A stretch of 64,000 bases of DNA, taken from positions 220,887-284,886 of the forward strand of contig CAWFKS010000006.1 in the NCBI GenBank assembly GCA_963816435.1. Direction: 5' to 3'. The notes under the pieces are model-generated. The model saw only the letters and a program-made list of their open reading frames with translations. It did not search any database and was not told the DNA's origin. The translations under genes and the position numbers were made by a program. Within the stretch, counting starts at the first letter, position 1, and the number at the start of each line of letters is the position of its first letter. Source of the DNA: CAWFKS01 sp963816435. GTDB taxonomy: Bacteria > Pseudomonadota > Alphaproteobacteria > Rhizobiales > Rhizobiaceae. Below are positions 55,485-63,388 of this stretch, piece after piece.

Positions 55485-56585
55485 TCAGGCGGTGGCCAGG
55501 ACCACGTCGGTGTAGAGCTCGGAGGGCTGCGGCTCGGCGTCGTTCTGGGCGAACTCGGCGGCGTCGGCGACGACGTCGCGCACCTCCTTGTCGATCGCCT
55601 TCAACTCGTCTTCGCTGGCCCACTTCTTCTCGATCAGCCGGTTCTTCACCTGCTCGATCGGATCGTGTTCGGAGCGCATCTTCTGCACTTCGTCCTTCGA
55701 GCGATATTTCGCCGGGTCGGACATCGAGTGGCCACGATAGCGATAGGTCTGCATTTCCAGGATGATCGGTCCGTCACCGGAGCGGCAATGCTCGATCGCC
55801 AGTTCGCCGGCGGCGTTGACCGCGCGCACGTCCATGCCGTCGACCTGGATGCCCGGGATCTTGAACGACAGGCCGCGGTGCGAGAAGTCGGTCTCGGCCG
55901 AGGAGCGCTGCACCGAGGTGCCCATCGCATAGCGGTTGTTCTCGATGATGTAGACGACCGGCAGCTTCCACAGCGAAGCCATGTTGAAGCTCTCGTAGAC
56001 CTGGCCCTGGTTGGCAGCGCCGTCGCCGAAATAGGTCAGCGAGACGTTATTGTTCTCGCGGTAGCGGTTGGCGAACGCCAGGCCCGTGCCGAGCGGCACC
56101 TGCGCGCCGACGATGCCATGGCCTCCGTAGAAATGCTTCTCCTTGGAGAACATGTGCATGGAGCCGCCCTTGCCCTTGGAGTAGCCGCCTCCACGTCCGG
56201 TCAGCTCCGCCATGACGCCGCGCGGGCTCATGCCGGTCGCCAGCATGTGCCCGTGGTCTCGATAGCCGGTGATGATCTGGTCGCCTTCCTTCAGCGCCAG
56301 CTGCATGCCGGTGACCACGGCCTCCTGGCCGATATAGAGGTGGCAGAACCCGCCGATGAAGCCCATGCCGTAGAGCTGGCCGGCCTTTTCCTCGAAGCGG
56401 CGGATGAGGAGCATGCGACGGTAGGCGTCGAGTTCCTGCTCCTTGGAGAAATCCGCTGGCGGCGGCGCCTTGATGGCCGGCGGCAGCTTCGCTTCCGGCT
56501 TCGGTCGAGACCGGTTCGAGGCGGTCTTGCTGGACGACGATTTCGCGGAAGCGGACTTGGTGGACGTCTTGCGGGCCGCGGCCAT
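55485..56585 (-). CDS. pdhA: Pyruvate dehydrogenase E1 alpha
   Basis: 366 residues. A Lys/Ser/Pro-rich N-terminal arm (about 1-40), then YRRMLLIRRFEEKAGQLYGMG and GFCHLYIGQEAV. The thiamine-diphosphate motif runs from GDGAANQGQVYESFNMA to ENNRYAMGTS, and the YRYRGHSMSDPAKYR loop corresponds to the phosphorylation loop of the mitochondrial enzyme. ATG 56585 follows GGGAGAGA; the in-frame ATG at 56654 is not conserved. pdhB begins 67 bp downstream. Confidence 0.97.
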   Translation of the reverse strand: MAAARKTSTKSASAKSSSSKTASNRSRPKPEAKLPPAIKAPPPADFSKEQELDAYRRMLLIRRFEEKAGQLYGMGFIGGFCHLYIGQEAVVTGMQLALKEGDQIITGYRDHGHMLATGMSPRGVMAELTGRGGGYSKGKGGSMHMFSKEKHFYGGHGIVGAQVPLGTGLAFANRYRENNNVSLTYFGDGAANQGQVYESFNMASLWKLPVVYIIENNRYAMGTSVQRSSAETDFSHRGLSFKIPGIQVDGMDVRAVNAAGELAIEHCRSGDGPIILEMQTYRYRGHSMSDPAKYRSKDEVQKMRSEHDPIEQVKNRLIEKKWASEDELKAIDKEVRDVVADAAEFAQNDAEPQPSELYTDVVLATA

Positions 56586-56749
56586 GCATCTCTCCCTTTC
56601 GGCGTCTCTGACGGACAGAGGGTATATGTCCCTCTTCTCGAAAAAGGCTAGCATGATGCGGCGCCCTTAGCCATGCGGAATCGCGCATGGCAGGCATGCT
56701 GCTAAATCGTTCTGAACGTTGCTAATTCCGTTGATTAACTGGAAGTCGG
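56586..56749. promoter_or_regulatory. Intergenic region upstream of pdhA with two inverted repeats
   Basis: Contains GCCATGCG-GAATCG-CGCATGGC (56670-56691), a perfect 8-6-8 inverted repeat 85 bp before the pdhA start, and GATTAAC-9-GTTAATC (56733-56755), which spans the ftsB stop and could end ftsB transcription. The first is a candidate operator for pdh regulation. No confident -35/-10 pair. Confidence 0.4.
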
Positions 56750-57076
56750 TTAATCGCCTTTTGCGGCCGAACGGAAGATCACGATCTCGTCGCTGTGCGC
56801 GAGGTTCAGCGCCTTGCGCGCCTGCTCGTCGAGCATGTCCTTCTCGAGCGTGCCGTCGTGCAGGAGCTGCACGCGCCGCTCGAGCTTGACCCGCTGGGCG
56901 TGTTTGGCGTCGAGCTCCGCCTGCAGTTCGGCAGTCCGCGCCTCCAGCCGGTATTTGGCATAGATGCCGTATTCACCGTGATAGGCGTGAAAGCCGAAAT
57001 AGCTGAGGAAGACGACCGCGATCGCCGGGACGATCAGCGCTCCGCGGTTGGTCTTTTTCTTCTGGCGAGTCCACAT
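56750..57076 (-). CDS. ftsB: Septum formation initiator FtsB/DivIC
   Basis: Bitopic division protein of 108 residues: basic N-terminus WTRQKKKTNRG, one membrane helix ALIVPAIAVVFLSYFGFHAY, then a coiled coil LEARTAELQAELDAKHAQRVKLERRVQLL with DEQARKALNLAHSDEIVIF. It works with FtsL and FtsQ at the septum. ATG 57076 starts just before the basic segment; ATG 57085 is an alternative. The eno-ftsB-pdhA order is common in alphaproteobacteria. Confidence 0.9.
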   Translation of the reverse strand: MWTRQKKKTNRGALIVPAIAVVFLSYFGFHAYHGEYGIYAKYRLEARTAELQAELDAKHAQRVKLERRVQLLHDGTLEKDMLDEQARKALNLAHSDEIVIFRSAAKGD

Positions 57077-57150
57077 GCAACGCAACTTCCGGTTCGCGGA
57101 AGCAAACGTCGCACGGACATGCTTAAGGGGCGGTTACCACCCCGCCCAGC

Positions 57151-58425
57151 CTACGACCGGAAAGCCGCCCTGCCGGCATATTGCGACTGGCTGCCGAGTT
57201 CTTCCTCGATCCTCAGAAGCTGGTTGTATTTGGCCAGCCGGTCCGATCGAGACAGCGAGCCGGTCTTGATCTGCCCGCAGTTGGTCGCGACAGCGAGATC
57301 GGCGATCGTGTAGTCCTCCGTCTCTCCGGAGCGGTGCGACATCACCGCGGTGTAGGCTGCGCTCCTGGCGGTCGCGACCGCGTCGAGCGTCTCCGTCAGC
57401 GTGCCGATCTGGTTGACCTTGACCAGGATCGAATTTGCGACGCCCATGCGGATGCCGTCCTTCAGCCGCACCGTATTGGTGACGAAGAGGTCGTCGCCGA
57501 CCAGCTGCACGTCGCCGCCAAGCTTTTCGGTCAACAGCTTCCAGCCTTCCCAGTCGTCCTCGGCCATGCCGTCCTCGATCGATACGATCGGATAGTCGGC
57601 GGCGAGCTTCGCCAGGTAGCGAACCTGCGCCTTGGCGTCGCGCGTCTTCTTCTCGCCCTCGTAGGCGTAGACGCCGTCCTTGTAGAACTCGGTGGCGGCG
57701 CAATCGAGCGCGATCGCAACGTCCTCGCCAGGCTTGTAGCCGGCCTCCTCGATCGAGCCCATGACGAAGTCGAGTGCGGCCTGGGCACTCTTCAGGTTCG
57801 GCGCGAAGCCGCCCTCGTCGCCGACATTGGTGTTGTGGCCGGCGTCCTTCAGCCGCTTCTTCAGCGTATGAAAAACTTCCGAACCCCACCGAAGCCCCTC
57901 GCGGAAGCTGTCGGCGCCGAGCGGAACGATCATGAATTCCTGGAAGTCGATCGGGTTATCCGCGTGCATGCCACCGTTGACGATGTTCATCATCGGCACG
58001 GGAAGAACATGGGCTCCGGCACCGCCGACATAGCGGTAGAGCGGCAGGCCGGCAGCCTCCGCCGCGGCCTTGGCGACCGCCAGCGACACGCCGAGGATCG
58101 CGTTGGCGCCGAGCCGCTTCTTGTTGGGGGTGCCGTCGAGGTCGATCATCGTGCGGTCGATGCGGATCTGGTCCTCCGCCTCCATGCCGCCGACGGCGTC
58201 GTAGATCTCGCCGTTCACCAATTCGACGGCCTGCTCGACGCCCTTGCCGAGGTAGCGCGAGCCGCCATCCCGCAATTCCACGGCTTCGTGCGCGCCGGTC
58301 GACGCACCCGACGGCACAGCGGCGCGGCCCATCGAGCCATCCTCCAGAACCACGTCGACCTCGACGGTCGGGTTGCCTCGGCTGTCGAGAATTTCGCGGC
58401 CGATAATGTCGACGATGGCGGTCAT
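57151..58425 (-). CDS. eno: Enolase
   Basis: Converts 2-phosphoglycerate to PEP; 424 residues. IGREILDSRGNPTVEVDV, SGASTGAHEAVELRDG, PVPMMNIVNGGMHADNPIDFQEFMIVP, GDEGGFAPNL, SIEDGMAEDDWEGW, VGDDLFVTN, catalytic Lys in ILVKVNQIGTLTET and MSHRSGETED. Upstream of ftsB and pdhA, linking late glycolysis to pyruvate oxidation. Confidence 0.98.
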   Translation of the reverse strand: MTAIVDIIGREILDSRGNPTVEVDVVLEDGSMGRAAVPSGASTGAHEAVELRDGGSRYLGKGVEQAVELVNGEIYDAVGGMEAEDQIRIDRTMIDLDGTPNKKRLGANAILGVSLAVAKAAAEAAGLPLYRYVGGAGAHVLPVPMMNIVNGGMHADNPIDFQEFMIVPLGADSFREGLRWGSEVFHTLKKRLKDAGHNTNVGDEGGFAPNLKSAQAALDFVMGSIEEAGYKPGEDVAIALDCAATEFYKDGVYAYEGEKKTRDAKAQVRYLAKLAADYPIVSIEDGMAEDDWEGWKLLTEKLGGDVQLVGDDLFVTNTVRLKDGIRMGVANSILVKVNQIGTLTETLDAVATARSAAYTAVMSHRSGETEDYTIADLAVATNCGQIKTGSLSRSDRLAKYNQLLRIEEELGSQSQYAGRAAFRS

Positions 58426-58515
58426 GGCAGGTCCTTCATCGGGTAGGAAACAGCTTCCGCGCCGTCATAACCGAGCGGCGGCAAAACGCAATGCGACCGC
58501 ATCGCGCAAATCGGT

Positions 58516-59502
58516 TCAGGCTGCCTTCACCGTCGATTTGAACTTCGACATCAGATACGGACCGGACCGCACAGGCTCGTATTTCGGCGTGTCACCAGGT
58601 GCGAGGCAGGTGGGCAGGCAGGCGATCTCCTGATCCCAGTTCGGCTGGTGGAAGAAGGCGAACGACTGCCGCCGCGCTCGCGCGCCCTCGCTTTCCGGGT
58701 TCACGACCCGATGCAGCGTCGAAACCCAGCGGTCGTTCGTCCACAGCGCCATCAGGTCGCCGATATTGATGACGAAGGCGCCCGGCACCGGCGGGACGTC
58801 GCGCCACGACCCGTCGGGCGCCTTGATCTGCAGGCCGCCCGAGCCCGCCTGCGGGAGCAGGATCGTAAGGCTGCCGTAATCGGTATGGGCGCCCGCGCGC
58901 AACTGGCCCGGCTCTGGCGCAGAATCCTGTTCGGGATAGTTGAGCGCCCGCAGTGCGCTGATCGGCCTGTCGATCGTGTGGTCGAAGGCATCTTCGTCGA
59001 GCCCGAGCGAAACGGCGAAGACACGCATGATGCGCGCCGCCAGCCGCTCCATTTCGCGGTAGTAGGCTTCCCAGGCCGAACGGAAGCCGACCGGCCTTTC
59101 CGGCCAGATCGTCTCGGCATAGCAGAAGGCGAGCGCCTCGGGATCGTCCAGCCCGTCGGGAACACCCAATGGCCCGCCATTGAAGCTCTCCTTCAGGTCG
59201 GGCGGCGTCTGTTCGCCCTTGGAGGCGGCAAGGGCTTCGGATTTGGGGCCGAGATAGCCGTAAGGGTAGCCCGGATAGGGCGCGCGCGCCCCGGCCTTCT
59301 CCTCCAGCGGGAGGTCGAAGAAGTCTTTCGCCGCGTTCCAGGCACCTTCGATCGTTTCCTGCGGCACGCCGTGGTCGGCGACGGCAAGGAAACCCGTTTC
59401 GCGGCAGATCCGATCGACCTCGCGGGCCAGGGCGGCCTTGCCGGCGGCATCGGCTCGCTCGAAGGCGCCAAGTTCGAACACCGGAAAATCCGGAGTGGAC
59501 AT
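58516..59502 (-). CDS. 2-oxoglutarate/Fe(II)-dependent oxygenase, isopenicillin N synthase family
   Basis: Double-stranded beta-helix oxygenase of 328 residues. N-terminal DIOX_N region (FPVFELGAFERAD, GFLAVADHGVPQETIEGAW), then Fe(II) ligands HTDYGSLTIL (about H203, D205) and the distal His in STLHRVVNP (about 268), and RQSFAFFHQP with the Arg-x-Ser that binds the 2-oxoglutarate carboxylate. That motif favours a 2OG oxygenase over a true IPNS. Substrate unknown; members act on small molecules including ethylene precursors and gibberellins. Confidence 0.9.
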   Translation of the reverse strand: MSTPDFPVFELGAFERADAAGKAALAREVDRICRETGFLAVADHGVPQETIEGAWNAAKDFFDLPLEEKAGARAPYPGYPYGYLGPKSEALAASKGEQTPPDLKESFNGGPLGVPDGLDDPEALAFCYAETIWPERPVGFRSAWEAYYREMERLAARIMRVFAVSLGLDEDAFDHTIDRPISALRALNYPEQDSAPEPGQLRAGAHTDYGSLTILLPQAGSGGLQIKAPDGSWRDVPPVPGAFVINIGDLMALWTNDRWVSTLHRVVNPESEGARARRQSFAFFHQPNWDQEIACLPTCLAPGDTPKYEPVRSGPYLMSKFKSTVKAA

Positions 59503-59537
59503 GTCACTCTTCTCCGTTGGGCACCGTGACGTGAAAC

Positions 59538-60371
59538 CTAGCCGTTCTTGGCGATGCGGTCGATCGCGATAAGGCGGTCGAGCAGCGCTTCCATATCGGC
59601 AAGCGGCACCATGTTCGGCCCGTCCGAAGGCGCATTGTCAGGGTCCTGGTGCGTCTCGATGAACACTCCCGCCACGCCCACAGCGACCGCGGCACGCGCC
59701 AAAGTCTCGACGAAGCGTCGGTCCCCACCGGTGGAAGAGCCCTGCCCGCCCGGCTGCTGCACGGAATGGGTGGCGTCGAACACCACCGGCGTGCCCATCT
59801 CCGCCATGATCGGCAGCGCGCGCATGTCGGATACCAGCGTGTTGTAGCCGAAGGAAACGCCCCGCTCGGTGACCAGCACGTTGGGATTGCCGCTGCCGGT
59901 GATCTTTTCGACGACGTTCTTCATGTCCCACGGCGCGAGGAACTGGCCCTTCTTGACGTTCACCACCTTGCCGGTGCGGGCGGCAGCGACCAGAAGATCG
60001 GTCTGCCGGCACAGGAACGCCGGAATCTGCAGCACGTCGACCACGTCCGCGACGGCGGCGCACTGGTCTTCGGTATGCACGTCCGTCAGCACCGGCACGC
60101 CCAGTTCGCTTCGCAGCTCCGCAAAGATCGGCAGGGCGGCATCCAGCCCGGCGCCGCGCTTGCCAGCGAGCGAGGTGCGGTTGGCCTTGTCGAAGCTCGT
60201 CTTGTAAACGAAGCCCAGTTTGTGGGCGTCGGTCAGTTCCTTCAAGGCACCCGCCATGTCGAAGGCGTGGCCGCGCAACTCCATCTGGCACGGGCCGGCG
60301 ATCAGGCAGAAGCGCCGGTCGTTGGCGAACTGCGCGTTGCCGACGCTCACCACCGGGTTGGGACCGCTCAT
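59538..60371 (-). CDS. kdsA: 3-deoxy-8-phosphooctulonate synthase
   Basis: Condenses PEP with arabinose-5-phosphate to KDO-8-P for LPS; 277 residues. FCLIAGPCQMELRGHAFDMA, FDKANRTS, LGVPVLTDVHTEDQC, QIPAFLCRQTDLL, KKGQFLAPWDMKNV and FDATHSVQQPGG. Cys28 in AGPC corresponds to the metal ligand of the metal-dependent class (Asn in E. coli KdsA), so this enzyme is probably metal-dependent. ATG 60371 overlaps the VOC gene by 4 bp. It links this block to the lpx genes at 19.5-24 kb. Confidence 0.96.
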   Translation of the reverse strand: MSGPNPVVSVGNAQFANDRRFCLIAGPCQMELRGHAFDMAGALKELTDAHKLGFVYKTSFDKANRTSLAGKRGAGLDAALPIFAELRSELGVPVLTDVHTEDQCAAVADVVDVLQIPAFLCRQTDLLVAAARTGKVVNVKKGQFLAPWDMKNVVEKITGSGNPNVLVTERGVSFGYNTLVSDMRALPIMAEMGTPVVFDATHSVQQPGGQGSSTGGDRRFVETLARAAVAVGVAGVFIETHQDPDNAPSDGPNMVPLADMEALLDRLIAIDRIAKNG

Positions 60372-61267
60372 GCCGCGCCCTCGAATATGATCGTTGCTCC
60401 CTGCCCGCGCGCCGCGGCCACCACGATGTGCCCGTTGTGGTGGCGGAAACGCACGGCGTTCTCGGCAAGCAGGCTTTCCACCAGCGCGATGTCGGCGACG
60501 GCGATGCGGATAGCCTGCAGCTTCAGGCCGGCCCCGGAGCGCGGTTTGAAACCGAAGCGCCGTTCGACGGCGTCGTCCCTGCAGATCGTCACGGTTGCGT
60601 TCTCGACAGGCATGTCGAAACCGTAGTCGCCGGCGCTGGCGTAGGAAGCGCCGGCGGCTGCCAGGAGAAGTGCGGCGAAATCGTGGGGCTGCGGCGCCGA
60701 GGCGACGACACCGCAAATCGCATAGGCGCCGTTGGCGTGAAGCTGAAGGTGCGAGCGGTCGATCTTCGGTTCCCTGACCCGCTGGCATGCGAAGAAGAAC
60801 GCTTCCGGCGCAGCCTTCTCGGCCGCGAACGCCAGCCGAAAGGCAGCGACGTCGTGCTTGCCGGAGGGATCGGCGGCCTCGCGCTTGAAATCCAGCATCG
60901 GGCCGGCGGAGAACCCCTGCTGCTCGTAGGCTGCATGATCGGCAGCGGCGTCCCTCGTGGCGAAAACGAGTGCGGAAAACCCTTCCTCGCCGGCGGCGAG
61001 CCTGTAGGCACGGTCGCGCGAGACGAAGACGTTGGTGCGGCTGTGGGCCGCTTCCAGCACGGCCATCTCGTCGCCCACCGCCAGCGGCTCGAGAAAGGTG
61101 CCGTCGGCAAAATAGACGCAGGCGTTTTCGGTGCCGAACGGATGCCGGCCCTCCGGCGCGACCGTAAAGCCGAGCGCGGCAAGCCTGGCGCGCGCCGTGG
61201 CGAGGTCCGCCGTCGGCAGGACGCAATGGTCAATTCGATGCGGCGCGGAGACGGCGCTGTCGCTCAT
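60368..61267 (-). CDS. VOC family protein (glyoxalase-like domain)
   Basis: Protein of 299 residues with the glyoxalase-like fold. HRIDHCVLPTADLATARARLAALGFTVAPEGRHPFGTENACVYFADG is the usual opening for the PF13468-type group, which keeps His and Glu metal ligands (H28 region, FLEPLAV). No function can be assigned. ATG 61267 is preferred to 61309. It sits directly before kdsA, with a 4-bp overlap, which is unusual; pyrG or secG are common neighbours in related genomes. Confidence 0.85.
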   Translation of the reverse strand: MSDSAVSAPHRIDHCVLPTADLATARARLAALGFTVAPEGRHPFGTENACVYFADGTFLEPLAVGDEMAVLEAAHSRTNVFVSRDRAYRLAAGEEGFSALVFATRDAAADHAAYEQQGFSAGPMLDFKREAADPSGKHDVAAFRLAFAAEKAAPEAFFFACQRVREPKIDRSHLQLHANGAYAICGVVASAPQPHDFAALLLAAAGASYASAGDYGFDMPVENATVTICRDDAVERRFGFKPRSGAGLKLQAIRIAVADIALVESLLAENAVRFRHHNGHIVVAAARGQGATIIFEGAA

Positions 61268-61478
61268 GGCTGCGATGTGCCCGATTTGCCGGGTGGAGGC
61301 AAGCGGCAATGCCGCGCGCGGCTTTCGCTTCGCTCACGCCCCGTTTCGCGCCTGACGGCGCTGGCACTTCGCTGGGGCCGCGCATCGGCTCGGACGCCCG
61401 GTCGGGCTTGCGGCCTGCGGCCGCGCAATCTTCTTCATCGCCACGCCCGCCGAAGCGTCTGGCCATTGTCAAGGAACC

Positions 61479-61513
61479 GACCCTCGTGGTTCGACAAGCT
61501 CACCATGAGGGTC
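61479..61513. repeat. Short palindromic intergenic repeat
   Basis: GACCCTCGTGGTTCGACAAG continues into CTCACCATGAGGGTC, an imperfect 35-bp palindrome (arms GACCCTC.TGGT / ACCA.GAGGGTC). This GAGCTTGTCGAACCA-type sequence is common between genes in many alphaproteobacterial genomes. Confidence 0.65.
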
Positions 61514-62093
61514 GTGGTCGCGCCTGTCGCGAGGATCGCTGCGCGATCCCGCTGGGCGCTGTCGCCGGAGTCGCCTTCCGGCGATCCGGCTGGGAAGACG
61601 GGCGGCCGTTCGGACGCTCATCTGGGTAGTAACGTTGCGACCTCGCGGCCGCCCGTCCGGCGATTTTTGCGGTCACCGCCCGTTCCGCTTCAAGCACCCG
61701 GTTTCAGGAGGTTTTCCGCGACAAGCGACATTGGCGTCGCTTCCCGCCTCTTCCTCCAGCGGCGACGGCTCATCACCGCCGCCTCGCCGGGCACCCTTAA
61801 GCGCTCGTCCAGCGCACAGGGGCCGGTAGTACCCCCAGGGGAACCCTTGGACAGTGCCGCCCCGGACGAACAGCGCACGTTAGCCCGTCCGGCGGAGGCG
61901 CCGGTCCCTCCCCACGCAATCACCGTCATGACCGGTGTTCCCGCGGAAGGGACTGAGGGCGATGGTAAGGGAGGTGGAGAGGGTGGGGACAAAGAGGGAG
62001 TGGGGAATAGGGAGTAGTCAGTAGGAACAACGGGTTGGGCGATACAGGGAGGCGCGGCTGTCCACGTTTGCGGTCTGATCGCCGCCGCCTTGT

Positions 62094-62256
62094 CCTCGCC
62101 CCTTGTGGGAGAGGATAGGGAGCCCCCGCGAGGCGGAGCCGAGCGGTCGGGCGAACTTGGTGAGGGGTATTGAAGCGCCGGCACTCCGGCCAACACCCCT
62201 CATCCGTCTCGGCGCTGACGCGCCGATCCACCTTCTCCCACAAGGGGAGAAGGCAC
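62094..62256. repeat. RIME-like rhizobial intergenic mosaic element
   Basis: CCCCTTGTGGGAGA (about 62099-62112) reappears in inverse form as TCTCCCACAAGGGG (about 62233-62248) at the far end, giving about 160 bp bounded by inverted repeats. Inside are a second pair, GTGAGGGGT / ACACCCCTCAT, and GGCGCTGACGCGCC. The CCCCTCATCCG...CCACCTTCTCCC pattern is the hallmark of the RIME1-type element of rhizobia, from memory. Confidence 0.65.
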
Positions 62257-62343
62257 GGCGCCCTGCCCCCTCCCCGCCATCCCGATTGACAGAGGCCGAA
62301 AGCCGGATATCAGATAGCTTCCCCTGGGGAAGGAACACCGAAA

Positions 62344-62523
62344 ATGAATCCGCGAACAACCGCCATCATCAGCGCGATCGGCATCGCGCTGGTCGGCTTT
62401 TCCATGCTGTCGTCGTCGGGCGAGGCGCCGAGCCCGGCAGTGGCGACGCTGGAATGGATTCTTCTCGCCTGCGGCGTGATCGGGCTGGTCGGCTCGCTGG
62501 TGCGCATGAGCCGCAGCGGCTGA
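62344..62523 (+). CDS. Small membrane protein, 59 residues
   Basis: ATG 62344 with GGAAGGAAC about 8 bases upstream, stop TGA at 62521. Two hydrophobic helices, TTAIISAIGIALVGFSMLS and LEWILLACGVIGLVGSLV, joined by a short SSGEAPSPAV turn, and a basic end RMSRSG. This is a small hairpin membrane protein. I know no family for it. It sits alone between repeats and faces the DUF2161 gene, separated by a palindrome. Confidence 0.65.
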   Translation: MNPRTTAIISAIGIALVGFSMLSSSGEAPSPAVATLEWILLACGVIGLVGSLVRMSRSG

Positions 62524-62548
62524 ACCGCCATCGCCATCCACGTTCTTG

Positions 62549-62606
62549 CCGGAGCATGATCCTTTCCCGAAGGCCGGTTTTTTCCGCTTTCGGGATCATG
62601 CTCCGG
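62549..62606. repeat. GGAGCATGATC palindromic repeat, possible bidirectional terminator
   Basis: CCGGAGCATGATCC (62549-62562) pairs with GGATCATGCTCCGG (62593-62606), and inside CCCGAAGGCCGG faces CCGCTTTCGGG around a T6 run. The 58-bp hairpin lies between two convergent genes. GGAGCATGATCC-type palindromes are common intergenic repeats in Mesorhizobium-like genomes. Confidence 0.7.
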
Positions 62607-62646
62607 CGGCCGAGCCCACCGTCGCCGGCGGCAAACGAAAAACGGA

Positions 62647-63328
62647 TCAGCCGGCCGGCTGCCAGCGCACGAGCGCTTCGCGGCCCGCCTCGGTGAGGCC
62701 GTAGAGGCCGCGCGCCTCGCGCACGAACCAGCCATAGACATTGTTGCGCAGATATGCCGTAGGCGCGCCCGCTCTGCGGTTTCAGGTCGCGCGGCCGCAT
62801 CGGCCCGTCGGCAAGGGCCGCCGCGCAGGCCAGCGCCTCCTGCCTGTAGGCGGTCATGATCGGCGCGCGCGTCGAGCCGCCGGCGGCGGGATCGCCCCGG
62901 CGCCTGGTCCATTCCTCGTGGAGCCGCGAGCGGCGCTTCGGGTCGCGGCGCGGAAACGGCGAGACGGGGCTGACGATCGCCTCGACGCTGCCGTCGGGCA
63001 GCACGCCGAGCATGCCGAAGCCGAGCCGGCGGCAGAGCTGGCGAAAGCGCTTGTCGGCCTCCCTGCCCCTGCCGCGCCCCCTCGCCCGTGCACTGTCGGC
63101 TACCCGCGCGGCCAGCCACACCTCGTCGCAGGCCGAGGCGCGCTCGACGCCCTGCAGCACCAGTTCGAGATTGAAGCGCAGCTTGAGTTCGCAGACGATC
63201 AGCACCGGCGGCTCGCCGTCCTTGACGGCCAGCACGTCGCACCCGCCAACCTCGCCTTTCACGGCGTAGCCGAGCGATTCCAGGAAGGTTTTGACCGGGG
63301 CGTAGAGGGAGGTTTCGGGCAAAATCAT
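62647..63328 (-). CDS. DUF2161 domain protein, PD-(D/E)xK-like, frame broken near the C-terminus
   Basis: About 226 residues after correction. N-terminal half resembles restriction-like nucleases: LYAPVKTFLESLGYAVKGEVGGCDVLAVKDGEPPVLIVCELKLRF, with Asp in GCDVLAV and ELK as the PD...ExK set, then a conserved LGFGMLGVLPDGSVEAI. The C-terminal half has a winged-helix look (RPRDLKPQSG, then APTAYLRNNVYGWFVREARG and LYGLTEAGREAL). A GGG for GG near 62768-62770 breaks the frame; the corrected end is at 62647. Databases name the family a phosphodiesterase; cellular role unknown. Confidence 0.8.
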
Positions 63329-63388
63329 ACCCGTGAGATTCGAAAGGCGGACAGGATTTCAGCCGCAGCGAGCAAAATGGTTGTTCCC

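Larger units (their letters stand above)
61268..62343. other. 1.08-kb palindrome-rich region without a convincing gene
   Basis: Open frames on both strands are long but Pro/Arg/Ser-rich and shift between frames. Visible structure: a GACCCTC...GAGGGTC palindrome (61479-61513), a perfect 12-bp inverted repeat GACGGGCGGCCG / CGGCCGCCCGTC (61597-61608 and 61646-61657) followed by TTTTT, a purine-rich stretch (about 61940-62020, GGAGG/GGGAGTGG repeats) and a RIME-like element (62094-62256). Together it looks like a mosaic of intergenic repeats between the conserved block and the accessory genes at the right edge. Confidence 0.6.

Noticed and set aside
52146..56651. A 1501-codon open frame on the plus strand opposite pdhC-deaminase-pdhB-pdhA
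   Set aside because: It is antisense to four well-conserved genes, is Arg/His/Leu/Asp-rich, has no domain, and is what high GC at third positions produces. Similar antisense frames over clpA (2142-3332), ntrY (38813-41311) and metG (28487-30268) were rejected for the same reason.
59538..61226. Apparent 562-codon fusion upstream of kdsA
   Set aside because: The upstream half is a shifted frame of the VOC gene; the real kdsA begins at ATG 60371.
61480..61515. GGTTCGA sequence and nearby GC-rich stems as a tmRNA or tRNA
   Set aside because: The GGTTCGA is part of a known type of palindromic repeat, and no tag-peptide frame or CCA-bearing acceptor stem was found.
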